From NCBI RefSeq assembly GCF_024199925.1, contig NZ_JANADR010000001.1, positions 682,001-746,000 of the forward strand: a stretch of DNA of 64,000 nt, given 5' to 3'. Position 1 is the first letter of the stretch; every line of letters starts with the position of its first letter. The position numbers and the translations under genes were made by a program. The notes under the pieces are model-generated. The model had not been told where the DNA came from and ran no database searches. It saw nothing but the letters and a program-made list of their open reading frames with translations. The DNA comes from Bradyrhizobium sp. CCGUVB1N3 (GTDB lineage Bacteria > Pseudomonadota > Alphaproteobacteria > Rhizobiales > Xanthobacteraceae). Positions 1 to 7,861 of the stretch are shown one piece after another.

Positions 1-11
1 GGGAATGCATC

Positions 12-212
12 ATGAGCAATGATAGCTCGCTATCACTCGACGAACTCAACGATCGTATCGCGATCCTCGAGGGCAATATCAGGCAGCTCATCGAGCAGGC
101 CGCCGCCGCGTCCGGCGAGCAGAGCGAGGCGCGTATCGCCGATCGCATCAACCAGCAGAACGACGAGCTCGACCGGCTGCTCAAGATCCGCGAAGCCCGC
201 CAGAAGAAATAA
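12..212 (+). CDS. Small coiled-coil hypothetical protein
   Basis: This 66-residue soluble protein has no recognised enzymatic motif. Residues 8 to 62 are rich in Glu, Leu, Ile, Gln and Arg with heptad-like spacing (ELNDRIAILEGNIRQLIEQA, then ELDRLLKIREARQKK), which suggests a helical hairpin or coiled coil. A GGGAA sequence lies just before the ATG at 12, and the gene starts very near the window edge, so promoter context is missing. I recall similar short coiled-coil proteins in Bradyrhizobium genomes, but no function is known to me. It is separated by about 130 bases of non-coding sequence from the CoA-transferase operon. Confidence 0.7.
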   Translation: MSNDSSLSLDELNDRIAILEGNIRQLIEQAAAASGEQSEARIADRINQQNDELDRLLKIREARQKK

Positions 213-343
213 GCGGCGCCGCCCCGTGCTCGCACGCGGCGCATGCGGCCATACGCCCGCCGCCCTTGCTTGGGCCTCGCCGCTTCAGTTAGCTGGCCGA
301 AATCGCGGGCCGCAGCTGGGCCCCGCGCAATCGGGAGTGAACG

Positions 344-1543
344 ATGGGGCCGTTGAAGGGCATCAAGGTCATCGACATGACGACCGTGCTGATGGGGCCG
401 TATGCGACCCAGATGCTCGGCGACTATGGTGCCGACATCATCAAGGTGGAGTCGCTCGAAGGCGACGTCACCCGCCTGATCGGCCCGATGCGACATGCCG
501 GCATGGGTCCGGTATTCCTCAACACCAATCGCAGCAAGCGCTCGATCTGCCTCGATCTGAAGAAGCCCGCGGGCCGCGACGCCGTGCTGCGGCTCATCAA
601 GGACGCCGACGCCCTCGTCTATAACGTCCGGCCGCAGGCCATGGCGCGCCTTCAGCTCGGCTATGACGTGGTCTCCGCGATCAACCCGCGCCTCGTCTAT
701 GCCGGCGTGTTCGGCTTCGGCCAGGACGGGCCCTATGCCGCAAAACCCGCCTATGACGATCTGATCCAGGGCGCAACCGCGCTGCCTGCGCTGATGGCGC
801 AGACCGGCGACGGCGTGCCGCGCTACGTGCCGAACGCGCTGGTCGACCGCATCGTCGGTCTCACCGCGGTCGGCGCGATCTGCGCCAGCCTCGTGCATCG
901 CGACCGCACCGGGCGCGGCCAGCGCGTCGACATCCCGATGTTCGAGACCATGGCCGGCTTCGTCATGGGCGATCACATGGGCGGGCTCACCTTCGAGCCG
1001 CCGCTCGACAAGGGCGGCTACGCGCGGCATCTGTCGCGCGACCGCAGGCCCTACAAGACTGCGGACGGCTATCTCAGCGTGATCGTCTACAACGACAAGC
1101 AGTGGCAGAACTTCTTCGAGGCGACCGGCCGTGACGATCTGCGCGCCGACAAGAGGTTCGCGACCTTTGCCGGCCGCGCTGCGAACATCGATTTCGTCTA
1201 TGCCGAGCTCGCGCGCATCTTCGAGACGCGCGCGACCGCCGAATGGATCGAGCTTTTGACCAAGGCCGACGTGCCGGTCATGCCGATGCACGATTTGCAA
1301 ACGATCCTGCATGATCCTCATCTCGAGGCGACCGATTTTTTTCCGGTGGTCAACCATCCGACCGAAGGCCCGATCCGCAGCATGAAGGTCACCGCGACGT
1401 GGTCGGACACCGACGCCGAACCGTCACGGCTCGCACCGCGGCTGAACCAGCACGGCGCGGAGATCCTGAAGGAGATCGGCTATTCCGCCGATGAGATTGC
1501 TGCTCTGGTGCGCGACGGCGTGACCCGCTCGCCGCCGGAGTAG
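344..1543 (+). CDS. CaiB/BaiF family (family III) CoA-transferase
   Basis: A cytoplasmic enzyme of 399 residues, the usual length for family III CoA-transferases, which move CoA between acyl-CoA and a free acid through an aspartyl-CoA anhydride. The N-terminus reads GIKVIDMTTVLMGPYATQML followed by GADIIKVE, the family's opening strand. The predicted catalytic aspartate is Asp168 in NALVDRIVGLTAV. The later signature HRDRTGRGQRVDIPMFETM is also typical. It heads an apparent operon: the next gene starts 11 bases downstream, and a DUF35 gene follows. The partners suggest activation of an organic acid before carbon-chain cleavage; the substrate cannot be read from sequence. Confidence 0.93.
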   Translation: MGPLKGIKVIDMTTVLMGPYATQMLGDYGADIIKVESLEGDVTRLIGPMRHAGMGPVFLNTNRSKRSICLDLKKPAGRDAVLRLIKDADALVYNVRPQAMARLQLGYDVVSAINPRLVYAGVFGFGQDGPYAAKPAYDDLIQGATALPALMAQTGDGVPRYVPNALVDRIVGLTAVGAICASLVHRDRTGRGQRVDIPMFETMAGFVMGDHMGGLTFEPPLDKGGYARHLSRDRRPYKTADGYLSVIVYNDKQWQNFFEATGRDDLRADKRFATFAGRAANIDFVYAELARIFETRATAEWIELLTKADVPVMPMHDLQTILHDPHLEATDFFPVVNHPTEGPIRSMKVTATWSDTDAEPSRLAPRLNQHGAEILKEIGYSADEIAALVRDGVTRSPPE

Positions 1544-1554
1544 GGAGAGGCACG

Positions 1555-2691
1555 ATGAGCTTCATCACCGGCGTCGGGCTCACGCCTTACGGCAAGCATG
1601 AAGGCTCATCCTCGCTCGACCTGATGAGCCGTGCGGCCCAGCTTGCGCTCGACGATGCCGGGCTGACGCGCACGGAGATTGACGGTGTCCTCTGCGGCTA
1701 TTCGACGGTGTCGCCGCACATCATGCTGGCGACCGTCTTCGCGGAGCATTTCGGCATCCGCCCCAGCTACGCCCACGCCGTGCAGGTCGGCGGCGCGACG
1801 GGGCTCGCGATGACCATGCTCGCGCACCACCTGGTCGAGGCCGGCGTGGTTCGGCATGTGCTCGTTGTGGCCGGCGAGAACCGTCTCACCGGGCAGAGCC
1901 GCGATGCTTCGATCCAGGCGCTGGCGCAGGTCGGCCATCCCGATTACGAGGTGCCCCTCGGCCCGACCATCCCCGCCTATTACGGCCTCGTCGCGTCCCG
2001 CTATATGCACGAATACGGCGTGACGGAGGAGGACCTTGCGGAGTTCGCCGTGCTGATGCGCGCGCACGCATGCGCCCATCCCGGCGCGCAGTTCCACGAG
2101 CCGATCACGGTTGTGGACGTGATGGCGTCCAAGCCTGTGGCGCTGCCGTTGAAACTGCTCGATTGCTGCCCGGTATCCGATGGCGGCGCCGCCTTCGTGA
2201 TCAGTCGCGAGCGGATCGGCGAGGCCGGCGTGCGGGTCCGCGGCTGCGCGCAGGCGCATACCCATCAGCACGTTACAGCAGCTCCGGCGCTTGGCGAGCT
2301 TGGCGCCGAGATTTCGATCGCGCGCGCGAAACAGACTTCAGGGCTTGCGATACCAGATGTGCGCTATGCCGCCGTCTATGACAGCTTTACAATCACGCTC
2401 GCGATGTTGCTCGAAGACCTCGGCCTCGCCGGACGCGGCGAGGCCGCAGTGCGCGTGCGGTCCGGATATTTTAGCCGCGACGGACGCATGCCGCTCAACA
2501 CCCATGGCGGTCTTCTCAGCTACGGACATTGCGGCGTCGGCGGCGCGATGGCGCATCTGGTCGAGACGCATCTCCAGATGACCGGACGCGCGGGCACTCG
2601 TCAGGTCCGCGACGCCTCGATCGCGCTGCTGCATGGCGACGGCGGCGCGTTATCCTCGCATGTCAGCATGTTCCTGGAGCGGGTGCGATGA
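1555..2691 (+). CDS. Thiolase-superfamily (SCP2/Ltp2-like) protein lacking the nucleophilic Cys
   Basis: A 378-residue member of the thiolase superfamily of the lipid-transfer-protein type. Where a true thiolase carries its acyl-accepting cysteine, this protein reads VQVGGATGLAMTMLAHHLVE, with no Cys. The C-terminal half keeps YDSFTI and THGGLLSYGHCGVGGAMAHL, which correspond to the second catalytic loops. Such Cys-less proteins include Ltp2-type retro-aldolases of sterol side-chain degradation, which work as a complex with a DUF35 partner. The stop overlaps the ATG of exactly such a partner (ATGA), which supports a two-subunit enzyme. Retro-aldolase or acyl-transfer chemistry is inference. 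Start chosen at 1555, 11 bases after the CoA-transferase, with GGGAGAGG upstream. Confidence 0.88.
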   Translation: MSFITGVGLTPYGKHEGSSSLDLMSRAAQLALDDAGLTRTEIDGVLCGYSTVSPHIMLATVFAEHFGIRPSYAHAVQVGGATGLAMTMLAHHLVEAGVVRHVLVVAGENRLTGQSRDASIQALAQVGHPDYEVPLGPTIPAYYGLVASRYMHEYGVTEEDLAEFAVLMRAHACAHPGAQFHEPITVVDVMASKPVALPLKLLDCCPVSDGGAAFVISRERIGEAGVRVRGCAQAHTHQHVTAAPALGELGAEISIARAKQTSGLAIPDVRYAAVYDSFTITLAMLLEDLGLAGRGEAAVRVRSGYFSRDGRMPLNTHGGLLSYGHCGVGGAMAHLVETHLQMTGRAGTRQVRDASIALLHGDGGALSSHVSMFLERVR

Positions 2692-3044
2692 GCGCGCGAA
2701 TCGCGGACTGGACGAAAGGCGAAGCAGCGATCGTCTATCAACGCTGCGGGTCGTGCGGCGGCCTGCAGTATTTCCATCGCGCTTTCTGTGCGGCGTGTGG
2801 TGCGCCTGATCCGCGGGAACATCGCGCGAGCGGCAAGGGCAGGGTCTATGCAACGACGCTCGTCTGCCGCGCGGCCACGCCCGAGACGCGCGCGCATGTG
2901 CCCTACAACATCCTGCTCGTCGATTGCGCCGAGGGCTTTCGCATGATGGCGCACGGTGAGAAGGATATTTCGATCGGCGATGAGGTCACCGCGCAGTTCG
3001 TCTCGTTTGCCGGGAAGCTCGTTCCGTTTTTCACCAAGGTTTAG
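2688..3044 (+). CDS. DUF35 / ChsH2-like OB-fold protein with Zn ribbon
   Basis: A 118-residue protein with an N-terminal rubredoxin-like zinc ribbon (CGSC at about 24-27 and CAAC at about 39-42) followed by an OB-fold (GKGRVYATTLVCRAA, then IGDEVTAQFVSFAGKLVPFF). DUF35 proteins bind acyl-CoA and serve as obligate partners of thiolase-like enzymes, for example in Ltp2-ChsH2 aldolases and the archaeal HMG-CoA synthase complex. The ATG at 2688 overlaps the TGA of the thiolase-like gene, so translation is probably coupled. A longer upstream reading in this frame exists but would lie inside the thiolase gene; the overlap start is preferred. Last gene of the operon; a repeat element follows. Confidence 0.9.
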   Translation: MSARIADWTKGEAAIVYQRCGSCGGLQYFHRAFCAACGAPDPREHRASGKGRVYATTLVCRAATPETRAHVPYNILLVDCAEGFRMMAHGEKDISIGDEVTAQFVSFAGKLVPFFTKV

Positions 3045-3052
3045 CTAATGGT

Positions 3053-3165
3053 TTTCGTCATTCGGGGGGCGGTCGAACGGACCGAACCTGGAACGGAATT
3101 CTGGGTCTGGCACCAGGGCCGCGCGCTTTGCGCGGTCCCGTACGCACCACCCCGGAATGACGAAA
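3053..3165. repeat. Inverted intergenic element (CGTCATTC / GAATGACG type)
   Basis: The outer arms TTTCGTCATTCGGGG (3053-3067) and CCCCGGAATGACGAAA (3150-3165) are near-perfect inverted repeats. Between them lie GC-rich shorter palindromes such as GCGCGCTTTGCGCG. A second member of the same family lies at 39910-40012. This looks like a short non-autonomous palindromic element of the kind scattered through Bradyrhizobium intergenic DNA. It may also act as a terminator for the DUF35 operon. Confidence 0.75.
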
Positions 3166-3172
3166 TTTCTTT

Positions 3173-3274
3173 TCAGCGCCCGTAGAACAATATGCTGGCG
3201 ATGACGAGCATCGCCGTCACCGCCAGCATATGCGCGAGCGCTTCCGAGGCCGCCCTCCTGGTGGCTTCCTTCAT
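3173..3274 (-). CDS. 33-residue single-pass membrane protein
   Basis: A short gene in the otherwise empty stretch 3045-3529. Read on the minus strand, it encodes 33 residues beginning MKEATRRAASEALAH and ending SILFYGR. The first 15 residues are charged and helical, and residues 16 to 31 (MLAVTAMLVIASILFY) form one hydrophobic segment, so an inner-membrane protein with a cytoplasmic basic N-terminus is predicted. A GGGAG ribosome binding site lies 8 bases before the ATG at 3274. The stop at 3173 sits just outside the neighbouring repeat. No family is recognised. The evidence is the RBS, the clean membrane segment and the start/stop placement; it is an inference that it is expressed. Confidence 0.5.
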   Translation of the reverse strand: MKEATRRAASEALAHMLAVTAMLVIASILFYGR

Positions 3275-3529
3275 GCCGTTTACTCCCTAGACCTGGGCGT
3301 GACTCATCGTTGCGCGCGATGCGCAGGCGACGGTCCTATTTTTTACTCGGAACACCCCACTTCGAGTATTCGCTGCGATTTGTCCCCACGCTGCGAATAT
3401 CGACGGTTGCAAGTTCGTTCAGCAATACGGCGGCAATTTGACTCGATGATGTTGCTCTTGCGTCGGTGCAAGAATAGTCTCGAAAAACTGCCCGAAAAAG
3501 CGCAACAAGACCAATACCCAAGGTGGCTG

Positions 3530-4057
3530 ATGGCCCGTATCGACTACGCCGATCCTTCCATGGCGTCCGAGCGTACCCGCGACATTCTCGCCAAGAATCG
3601 CAACGCCAATATTTTCCGCATGATGTCGCATTCGCCTGATTATTTCGTGCAGTATTGCCGACTGGGCGGTGCGATCCGGAGCCGGGGCGAGCTTGACCCG
3701 ATCGTGCGGGAACTTGCGATCACGCGGACCGGGATTCTCTGCGAGGCGCCTTACGAGGTCATCGCGCACAAGCGCATCGGCAGGAATGTCGGCGTCACCG
3801 ACGAGCAGAACGAGGCGCTCGCGAACTGGCAGGCGGCGACGTGCTTTACCGAGACGCAGCGCGCGGCGCTCGCGTTCGCAGACGAGATCGTCAAGCTGAA
3901 CAAGCCGACGGACGCGACCTTCAAGGCGATCGCCGCAATGCTCACGCCGGGCGCGCTGGTCGAATTGCAGCTTTCGGTCGGCTTCTACATCATGACGTCG
4001 AAATTTCTTGAGACGTTTGAGATCGACCTCCAGCCGGTGACGGAGGTCGTGGGCTAA
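3530..4057 (+). CDS. Carboxymuconolactone decarboxylase-like (AhpD fold) protein
   Basis: A 175-residue all-helical protein of the carboxymuconolactone decarboxylase family. The core reads VRELAITRTGILCEAPYEV then AHKRIGRNVGVTDEQNEAL, matching the family's E..H..ig..Gvt..ei pattern. It has only one cysteine in this segment, so the redox CxxC of AhpD peroxidase partners is absent, and peroxidase function is unlikely. The C-terminus (PGALVELQLSVGFYIMTSKF) is the usual last helix pair. The frame is open upstream to 3230, but AAGGTGG just before the ATG at 3530 and the start of family-like sequence (MARIDYADPS) favour this start. The TAA stop forms part of a terminator-like hairpin. Substrate unknown. 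Confidence 0.88.
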   Translation: MARIDYADPSMASERTRDILAKNRNANIFRMMSHSPDYFVQYCRLGGAIRSRGELDPIVRELAITRTGILCEAPYEVIAHKRIGRNVGVTDEQNEALANWQAATCFTETQRAALAFADEIVKLNKPTDATFKAIAAMLTPGALVELQLSVGFYIMTSKFLETFEIDLQPVTEVVG

Positions 4058-4155
4058 AGCGCGATGAGACTGGGATGAATCGTCATCGCGCTTTAGTTTA
4101 TTGTTTGAGCATGATCGTTTCGGAGAACCGCTTCACACTTTTCCGGATCATGCTC
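4055..4155. repeat. Double hairpin intergenic element
   Basis: Two perfect inverted repeats lie back to back. The first is TAAAGCGCGATGA (4055-4067) against TCATCGCGCTTTA (4083-4095), which uses the stop codon of the upstream gene and is followed by TTTATTGTTT, so it may terminate transcription. The second is GAGCATGATC (4107-4116) against GATCATGCTC (4146-4155). The GAGCATGATC module is a very common rhizobial intergenic palindrome. Confidence 0.8.
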
Positions 4156-4184
4156 TAGGGTTCGAGACGCGGCGAGGGATGCCG

Positions 4185-4487
4185 ATGGACATCGATGAAT
4201 TCGCGGCCTGGGCTGCGACGATAGCCAAGGTCGAAGAGCACCCGACCAACGAGCGGCTGTCCTATCTCGGTCTCGGCCTGACGGCCGAGGCCGGCGAGGT
4301 CGCCGATCACATCAAGAAGCTCTTGCGCGACGGCTGGCTCGATCAGGCCGGCCTCGTCGATGAGCTCGGCGACACCATGTACTACTGGGCCTGCCTGTGT
4401 GCGGCGACTGGCCAGAAGCCGTCCGAGCTGCTGGCCAAGAGCGCCGCCAGGATCAACAGGCGCCTGCGCGAGGCGGCGAGCCGCTAG
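4185..4487 (+). CDS. MazG-like nucleotide pyrophosphohydrolase
   Basis: A 100-residue protein of the all-alpha NTP pyrophosphatase superfamily, whose members hydrolyse (d)NTPs to monophosphates with Mg2+. The metal-binding helices are visible as LTAEAGEVADHIKKLLRDGW and LVDELGDTMYYWACLC, giving the E..E / E..D acidic pattern. It is the size of a single-domain MazG-like protein rather than the two-domain MazG. Two nearby ATGs exist, at 4179 and 4185; GAGGG lies 6 bases before the second, which is preferred. The preceding bases are a repeat element, so the longer upstream extension in this frame is not coding. Likely a house-cleaning enzyme; exact substrate unknown. Confidence 0.85.
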   Translation: MDIDEFAAWAATIAKVEEHPTNERLSYLGLGLTAEAGEVADHIKKLLRDGWLDQAGLVDELGDTMYYWACLCAATGQKPSELLAKSAARINRRLREAASR

Positions 4488-4518
4488 ACGATCGCTTCCG
4501 TGCGACCAAGCAGGTGGA

Positions 4519-4631
4519 CCTCATCCTGAGGAGCCCGCTGAAAGCGGGCGTCTCGAAGGATGGCCGCGGGCGGGATCTTGCCTGTGGCCGTCCTTCGAGA
4601 CGCGCGCAAGAGCGCGCTCCTCAGGACGAGG
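4519..4631. repeat. Inverted element with CCTCATCCTGAGGAGC ends
   Basis: The arm CCTCATCCTGAGGAGC (4519-4534) pairs with GCTCCTCAGGACGAGG (4616-4631). Inside are nested palindromes (CCCGCTGAAAGCGGG and others). A related CTTCGAGG / CATCCTGAGG element lies at 35321-35462. It separates the convergent MazG-like and glutaminase genes and may serve as a bidirectional terminator. Confidence 0.75.
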
Positions 4632-4671
4632 CTGATGGATGACGGCACGCTCCTGACGATCCCTGAGCGGC

Positions 4672-6519
4672 CTACGTCGACGTCAGGATATCCACCTTGG
4701 CGTTGGCGACGATCAGCCGGTCTGCGAGGAGCTGCGCCAAATTGCGCATGATGCGCTCGCTGGCATGCGGATGTTGCTGGCGAAAACGCTCGAAATCCTT
4801 CAACGGCACCTCGAAAGCGGTCGCCGCCATGTCGGCCAGCACGTCCGCGGAGCGGGTCGATTCGAGCAGCGCCATTTCACCGAAGGCCATGCCGGCCGTC
4901 AGCGTCGCCAGGCGGACGCCGTCGGGCAGCGTGACGTGCACCGCCCCGCTGCGCAGGAAGAACAGGGAATCGGCGGGATCGCCGGCCGCGACGATCCTCG
5001 CGCCGGTCTGATAGGTGCGGATCGTGCAGAGCGAGCCGAGATCGGTCAGCTCTTCCTCGTCGAGGCCTGCAAGCAGCGGCTGCTCGACGAGCTCCGTGGT
5101 CTCGTGAAAATCGATCGCTCCACCATAGCGATAGACGATCTGGTCTTCGGCCCATTCGATCGCGGTGTCGAGCAGGTAGAAGTCGCGAACGTTCTTCAGC
5201 GTTGCCGTCCATTCGCGAAGCGCGGTCCATTCCCGCGAGGTGCGCTGGACGCCGGACAGGACCACGGTAACGTTCAGCGCCGCGAGATCTTCGAAGGCCT
5301 CGGCCACGAGCCGCGCGCCGGCGCGTGTGGTCGAGGTGACGCGGTGCAGGTCGAAGATCACGAGCTGCGGCCGCGGCCGCGCGGCGAGCCGCCGCGAGAC
5401 GTAGTCGACGGCCGAGAGCGACAGCGTGCCGACGAGCTCGATGACCCGCACCTCCTCCTCGTGGGCTGCGAGGATCTCGCGCTCCCTGAGGCGGCGAACG
5501 CGGCGCGACGGGCTCTGGCCGATGTGATAATCCGCGATGATCGCATTGCGCGCGTCGTCGCTGCGGTTGAGCATGTGCAGGTCGTAATGCGAGGACAGCG
5601 CTTCGCAGACCTTGATGCCGCGCACGCTGTTGCCGTGCTTGTCGAGCTTTGGCGAATAGCTGCCGAGCCCGAGCCGGGCGGGTAGGGCTGCGAGGATGCC
5701 GCCGCCGACGCCGCTCTTGGCGGGAATGCCGATCCGGTAGATCCATTCGCCGGCATAGTCGTACATGCCCGACGACGTCATCACCGACAGTGTCCGAGAG
5801 ATTGCGTAAGGTGTCATCACCTGCTCGCCGGTGACCGGATTGACGCCGCGGTTGGCGAGCGTCGCCGCCATCACCGCGATGTCGCGCGCGGTGACGAGTA
5901 CCGCGCATTGCCGGAAATAGACGTCGAGCACATCAGCGACGTTGTCCTTGATCACCGCATTGGTGCGCAGGAGATACGCGATGGCGCGGTTGCGATCGCC
6001 GGTCTGGCTCTCCGAAGTGTAGACGGCCTCGTCCACGTCCAGCTCGCGGCCGGCGAAGCGACTGAGGGCTTTTCGGATCTCCTCGAAGGCGGCTTCGCCC
6101 TTGCTCTCCTGGATCAGCCCGGTGCAGGCGATGGCTCCGGCGTTGACCATCGGGTTGAACGGGTGGTTCTCGGCGTTGAGCCGGATCGAGTTGAAGGGAT
6201 CGCCGGAGGGCTCGACGCCGATCGCGCTCTCGACGCGCGCCGCGCCCAGCATGTCGAGCGCCAGCGCGAACACGAACGGCTTTGACATCGACTGGATGGT
6301 GAAGGGGACCCGGCTGTCGCCGACTTCATAGACGTGACCGTCCAACGTCGCGAGGCTGATGCCGAAATAGGCAGGATCGGCCTTGCTGAGCTCGGGAATG
6401 TAGTCGGCCACCGCGCCGGAGGTCTCGGCAGAGAATTCGGTGAGACAATGGTTCAGGAACCGCAGCAAAGGCGGCTTCGATTGCGTCCAGGCGCTGGCGG
6501 GCGGTGATAGCGGTGTCAT
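4672..6519 (-). CDS. glsA: Glutaminase fused to STAS and cyclic-nucleotide-binding domains
   Basis: A 615-residue protein, twice the size of a standalone glutaminase (about 310). Residues about 10-315 are the serine-dependent glutaminase that hydrolyses glutamine to glutamate and ammonia: the Ser-x-x-Lys pair is in TIQSMSKPFVF, followed by NPMVNAGAIA and SGMYDYAGEWIYRIG. Residues about 345-460 form a STAS domain (RVIELVGTLSLSAVDYVSRR, QLVIFDLHRVTSTT). Residues about 485-600 form a CRP-type cNMP domain with a phosphate-binding cassette, FGEMALLESTRSADV. The domains suggest control by a second messenger or partner. Start at 6519 is preferred because AAGGGA precedes it; an ATG at 6540 is the alternative. 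The gene stands alone. Confidence 0.92.
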   Translation of the reverse strand: MTPLSPPASAWTQSKPPLLRFLNHCLTEFSAETSGAVADYIPELSKADPAYFGISLATLDGHVYEVGDSRVPFTIQSMSKPFVFALALDMLGAARVESAIGVEPSGDPFNSIRLNAENHPFNPMVNAGAIACTGLIQESKGEAAFEEIRKALSRFAGRELDVDEAVYTSESQTGDRNRAIAYLLRTNAVIKDNVADVLDVYFRQCAVLVTARDIAVMAATLANRGVNPVTGEQVMTPYAISRTLSVMTSSGMYDYAGEWIYRIGIPAKSGVGGGILAALPARLGLGSYSPKLDKHGNSVRGIKVCEALSSHYDLHMLNRSDDARNAIIADYHIGQSPSRRVRRLREREILAAHEEEVRVIELVGTLSLSAVDYVSRRLAARPRPQLVIFDLHRVTSTTRAGARLVAEAFEDLAALNVTVVLSGVQRTSREWTALREWTATLKNVRDFYLLDTAIEWAEDQIVYRYGGAIDFHETTELVEQPLLAGLDEEELTDLGSLCTIRTYQTGARIVAAGDPADSLFFLRSGAVHVTLPDGVRLATLTAGMAFGEMALLESTRSADVLADMAATAFEVPLKDFERFRQQHPHASERIMRNLAQLLADRLIVANAKVDILTST

Positions 6520-6654
6520 GGTTCCCTTGTGCAACGCCATCAGGGCAGGCGCAACCCGCCTGGAACGGGCTCCTCATGCAACGCTAGCGGCTCAACGAAA
6601 GATTTCATCATTCGGCTCGAGTAGCGTGCCACTGTCGCAATGCTGATTGCATTG

Positions 6655-6789
6655 TCAGTTCGCGATGATCGCGATCTTCATGGCTTCGATGAATGCAACG
6701 TCGTCGCCATCCGCGACGCTGTTTCCAACTTCAACGGGAATCGCGCAGATGCGTCCTGCGACTTCCGTGACGATCTTAATTTCTGGCAT
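6655..6789 (-). pseudogene. Truncated biotinyl (BCCP-like) domain
   Basis: Forty-four residues starting MPEIKIVTEVAGRICAIPV and stopping just after the biotinylation motif EAMK (ends EAMKIAIIAN). A biotinyl or lipoyl domain normally needs about 70-80 residues with the Lys at its midpoint, so the second half of the barrel is absent. Neither of the other two frames downstream resembles the missing half, so this looks like true truncation rather than a simple frameshift. AAAGGCG lies upstream of the ATG. The gene is divergent from the IclR gene and its operator, and a carboxyltransferase follows IclR, so it was probably the biotin carrier subunit of that enzyme. Functional status doubtful. Confidence 0.65.
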
Positions 6790-6843
6790 GCCAATCGCCT
6801 TTTTGTTGTCGTCGCAAGATGCCTGAGGTAGCGTGTCCCTCAA

Positions 6844-6869
6844 GCGGAATTTAATTCCGCACAGCGGAA
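6844..6869. promoter_or_regulatory. Candidate IclR-type operator (overlapping palindromes)
   Basis: GCGGAATTTAATTCCGC (6844-6860) has 8-base arms around one central base, and the overlapping TTCCGCACAGCGGAA (6855-6869) has perfect 6-base arms around ACA. Together they give three GCGGAA half-sites. They sit between the divergent biotinyl fragment (start 6789) and the IclR gene (start 6887), where an autoregulatory site is expected. The site also argues against starting IclR at the in-frame 6833. Confidence 0.6.
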
Positions 6870-6886
6870 CACAACTGGTAGGGAAC

Positions 6887-7861
6887 ATGGGACGACGTTC
6901 GGAGCGGTTGAGCAGGCAAAATGTCCTCGCTGGCGAAGCCGGCGAAAGTGATGTGATCCAGGTGGTGTCGCGCGCATTCGATGTGTTGCGATGCTTCGAG
7001 AGCCACGAGGCGCGGCTCGGCAATCTTGAAATCTCCAACCGCTGCGGCCTGCCGCGCTCGACGGTGTCGCGGCTCACGCACACGCTGACGCGCATGGGGC
7101 AGCTGGTCTATCTGCCGCGCGATCAAAAGTATCGGATCGGGCCGAGCGCGGTCGCCATGAGCGCCTCGATGATGAAGGGCGCGCAACTGCGCAACCTCAT
7201 CCGCCTGCGGCTCGAGGACATCGCCGAGCAATTGCCGGGGACGGTGGGCTTCGTCATCCCCGATCGATTCCATCTCGTCTATCTCGAGTTCGCTCGCTCG
7301 GCGAGCGCGCTCGGCCTGCACGAGGGAACCGGCAGCCGGATCGCGATGGCCTCGACCGCCGCGGGCGCCGCTTATACGGCGGCGTTGCAGCCGGAGATCG
7401 GCGATGCCCTGGTTGCGGAGATGGAGCGGGAGGCGCCGGAGGCGGCCCGGCTGCTGAAGCCGCGCATCGAAGCCAATCGCGAGTTCCTGCGCGAGCACGG
7501 CTATGTCGTGGCCTGCGGCCTGTGGAGCCCCCACATCAACGGCGTCGCGGTGCCGATGTGGTCGCCGCAATATCAGACCGTCGTGGTGGTCACGATCGGC
7601 CTGTTGGCAGCGATGTATGACGAGGAGCGGTTGCACAGCGAGGTTGGGCCGCTGATGGTCAAGCTCGGCAAGGCGGTCGGCGACCTGCTCGAAGGCGCCG
7701 AGGGCGATTTCCTCAACAACCGTCTCGAGCGCAAGCCGATCGCGATGGCCGTGCGAAACAATAACAAGCCGATCGCGCCGGGGGGATTGAATGAACTGGA
7801 AGCCGGAACTCGACGAGCTCGCCCGGCGCGAAGCCTTCGCGCGGGAGATGGGCGGCGTTGA
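6887..7861 (+). CDS. IclR family transcriptional regulator
   Basis: A 324-residue cytoplasmic regulator. Residues about 18-85 form the winged helix-turn-helix (VIQVVSRAFDVLRCFESHEA, then ISNRCGLPRSTVSRLTHTLT). The remaining part is the IclR effector-binding domain (ASTAAGAAYTAAL, REHGYVVACGLWSPHINGVA). ATG 6887 is preferred over 6833 because the intervening bases form a palindromic operator. The C-terminus overlaps the next gene by 71 bases in another frame, longer than usual, and the protein is about 60 residues longer than a typical IclR. Its likely target is its own promoter and the downstream carboxyltransferase; the ligand is unknown, plausibly an acid whose CoA ester feeds that enzyme. 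Confidence 0.9.
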   Translation: MGRRSERLSRQNVLAGEAGESDVIQVVSRAFDVLRCFESHEARLGNLEISNRCGLPRSTVSRLTHTLTRMGQLVYLPRDQKYRIGPSAVAMSASMMKGAQLRNLIRLRLEDIAEQLPGTVGFVIPDRFHLVYLEFARSASALGLHEGTGSRIAMASTAAGAAYTAALQPEIGDALVAEMEREAPEAARLLKPRIEANREFLREHGYVVACGLWSPHINGVAVPMWSPQYQTVVVVTIGLLAAMYDEERLHSEVGPLMVKLGKAVGDLLEGAEGDFLNNRLERKPIAMAVRNNNKPIAPGGLNELEAGTRRARPARSLRAGDGRR

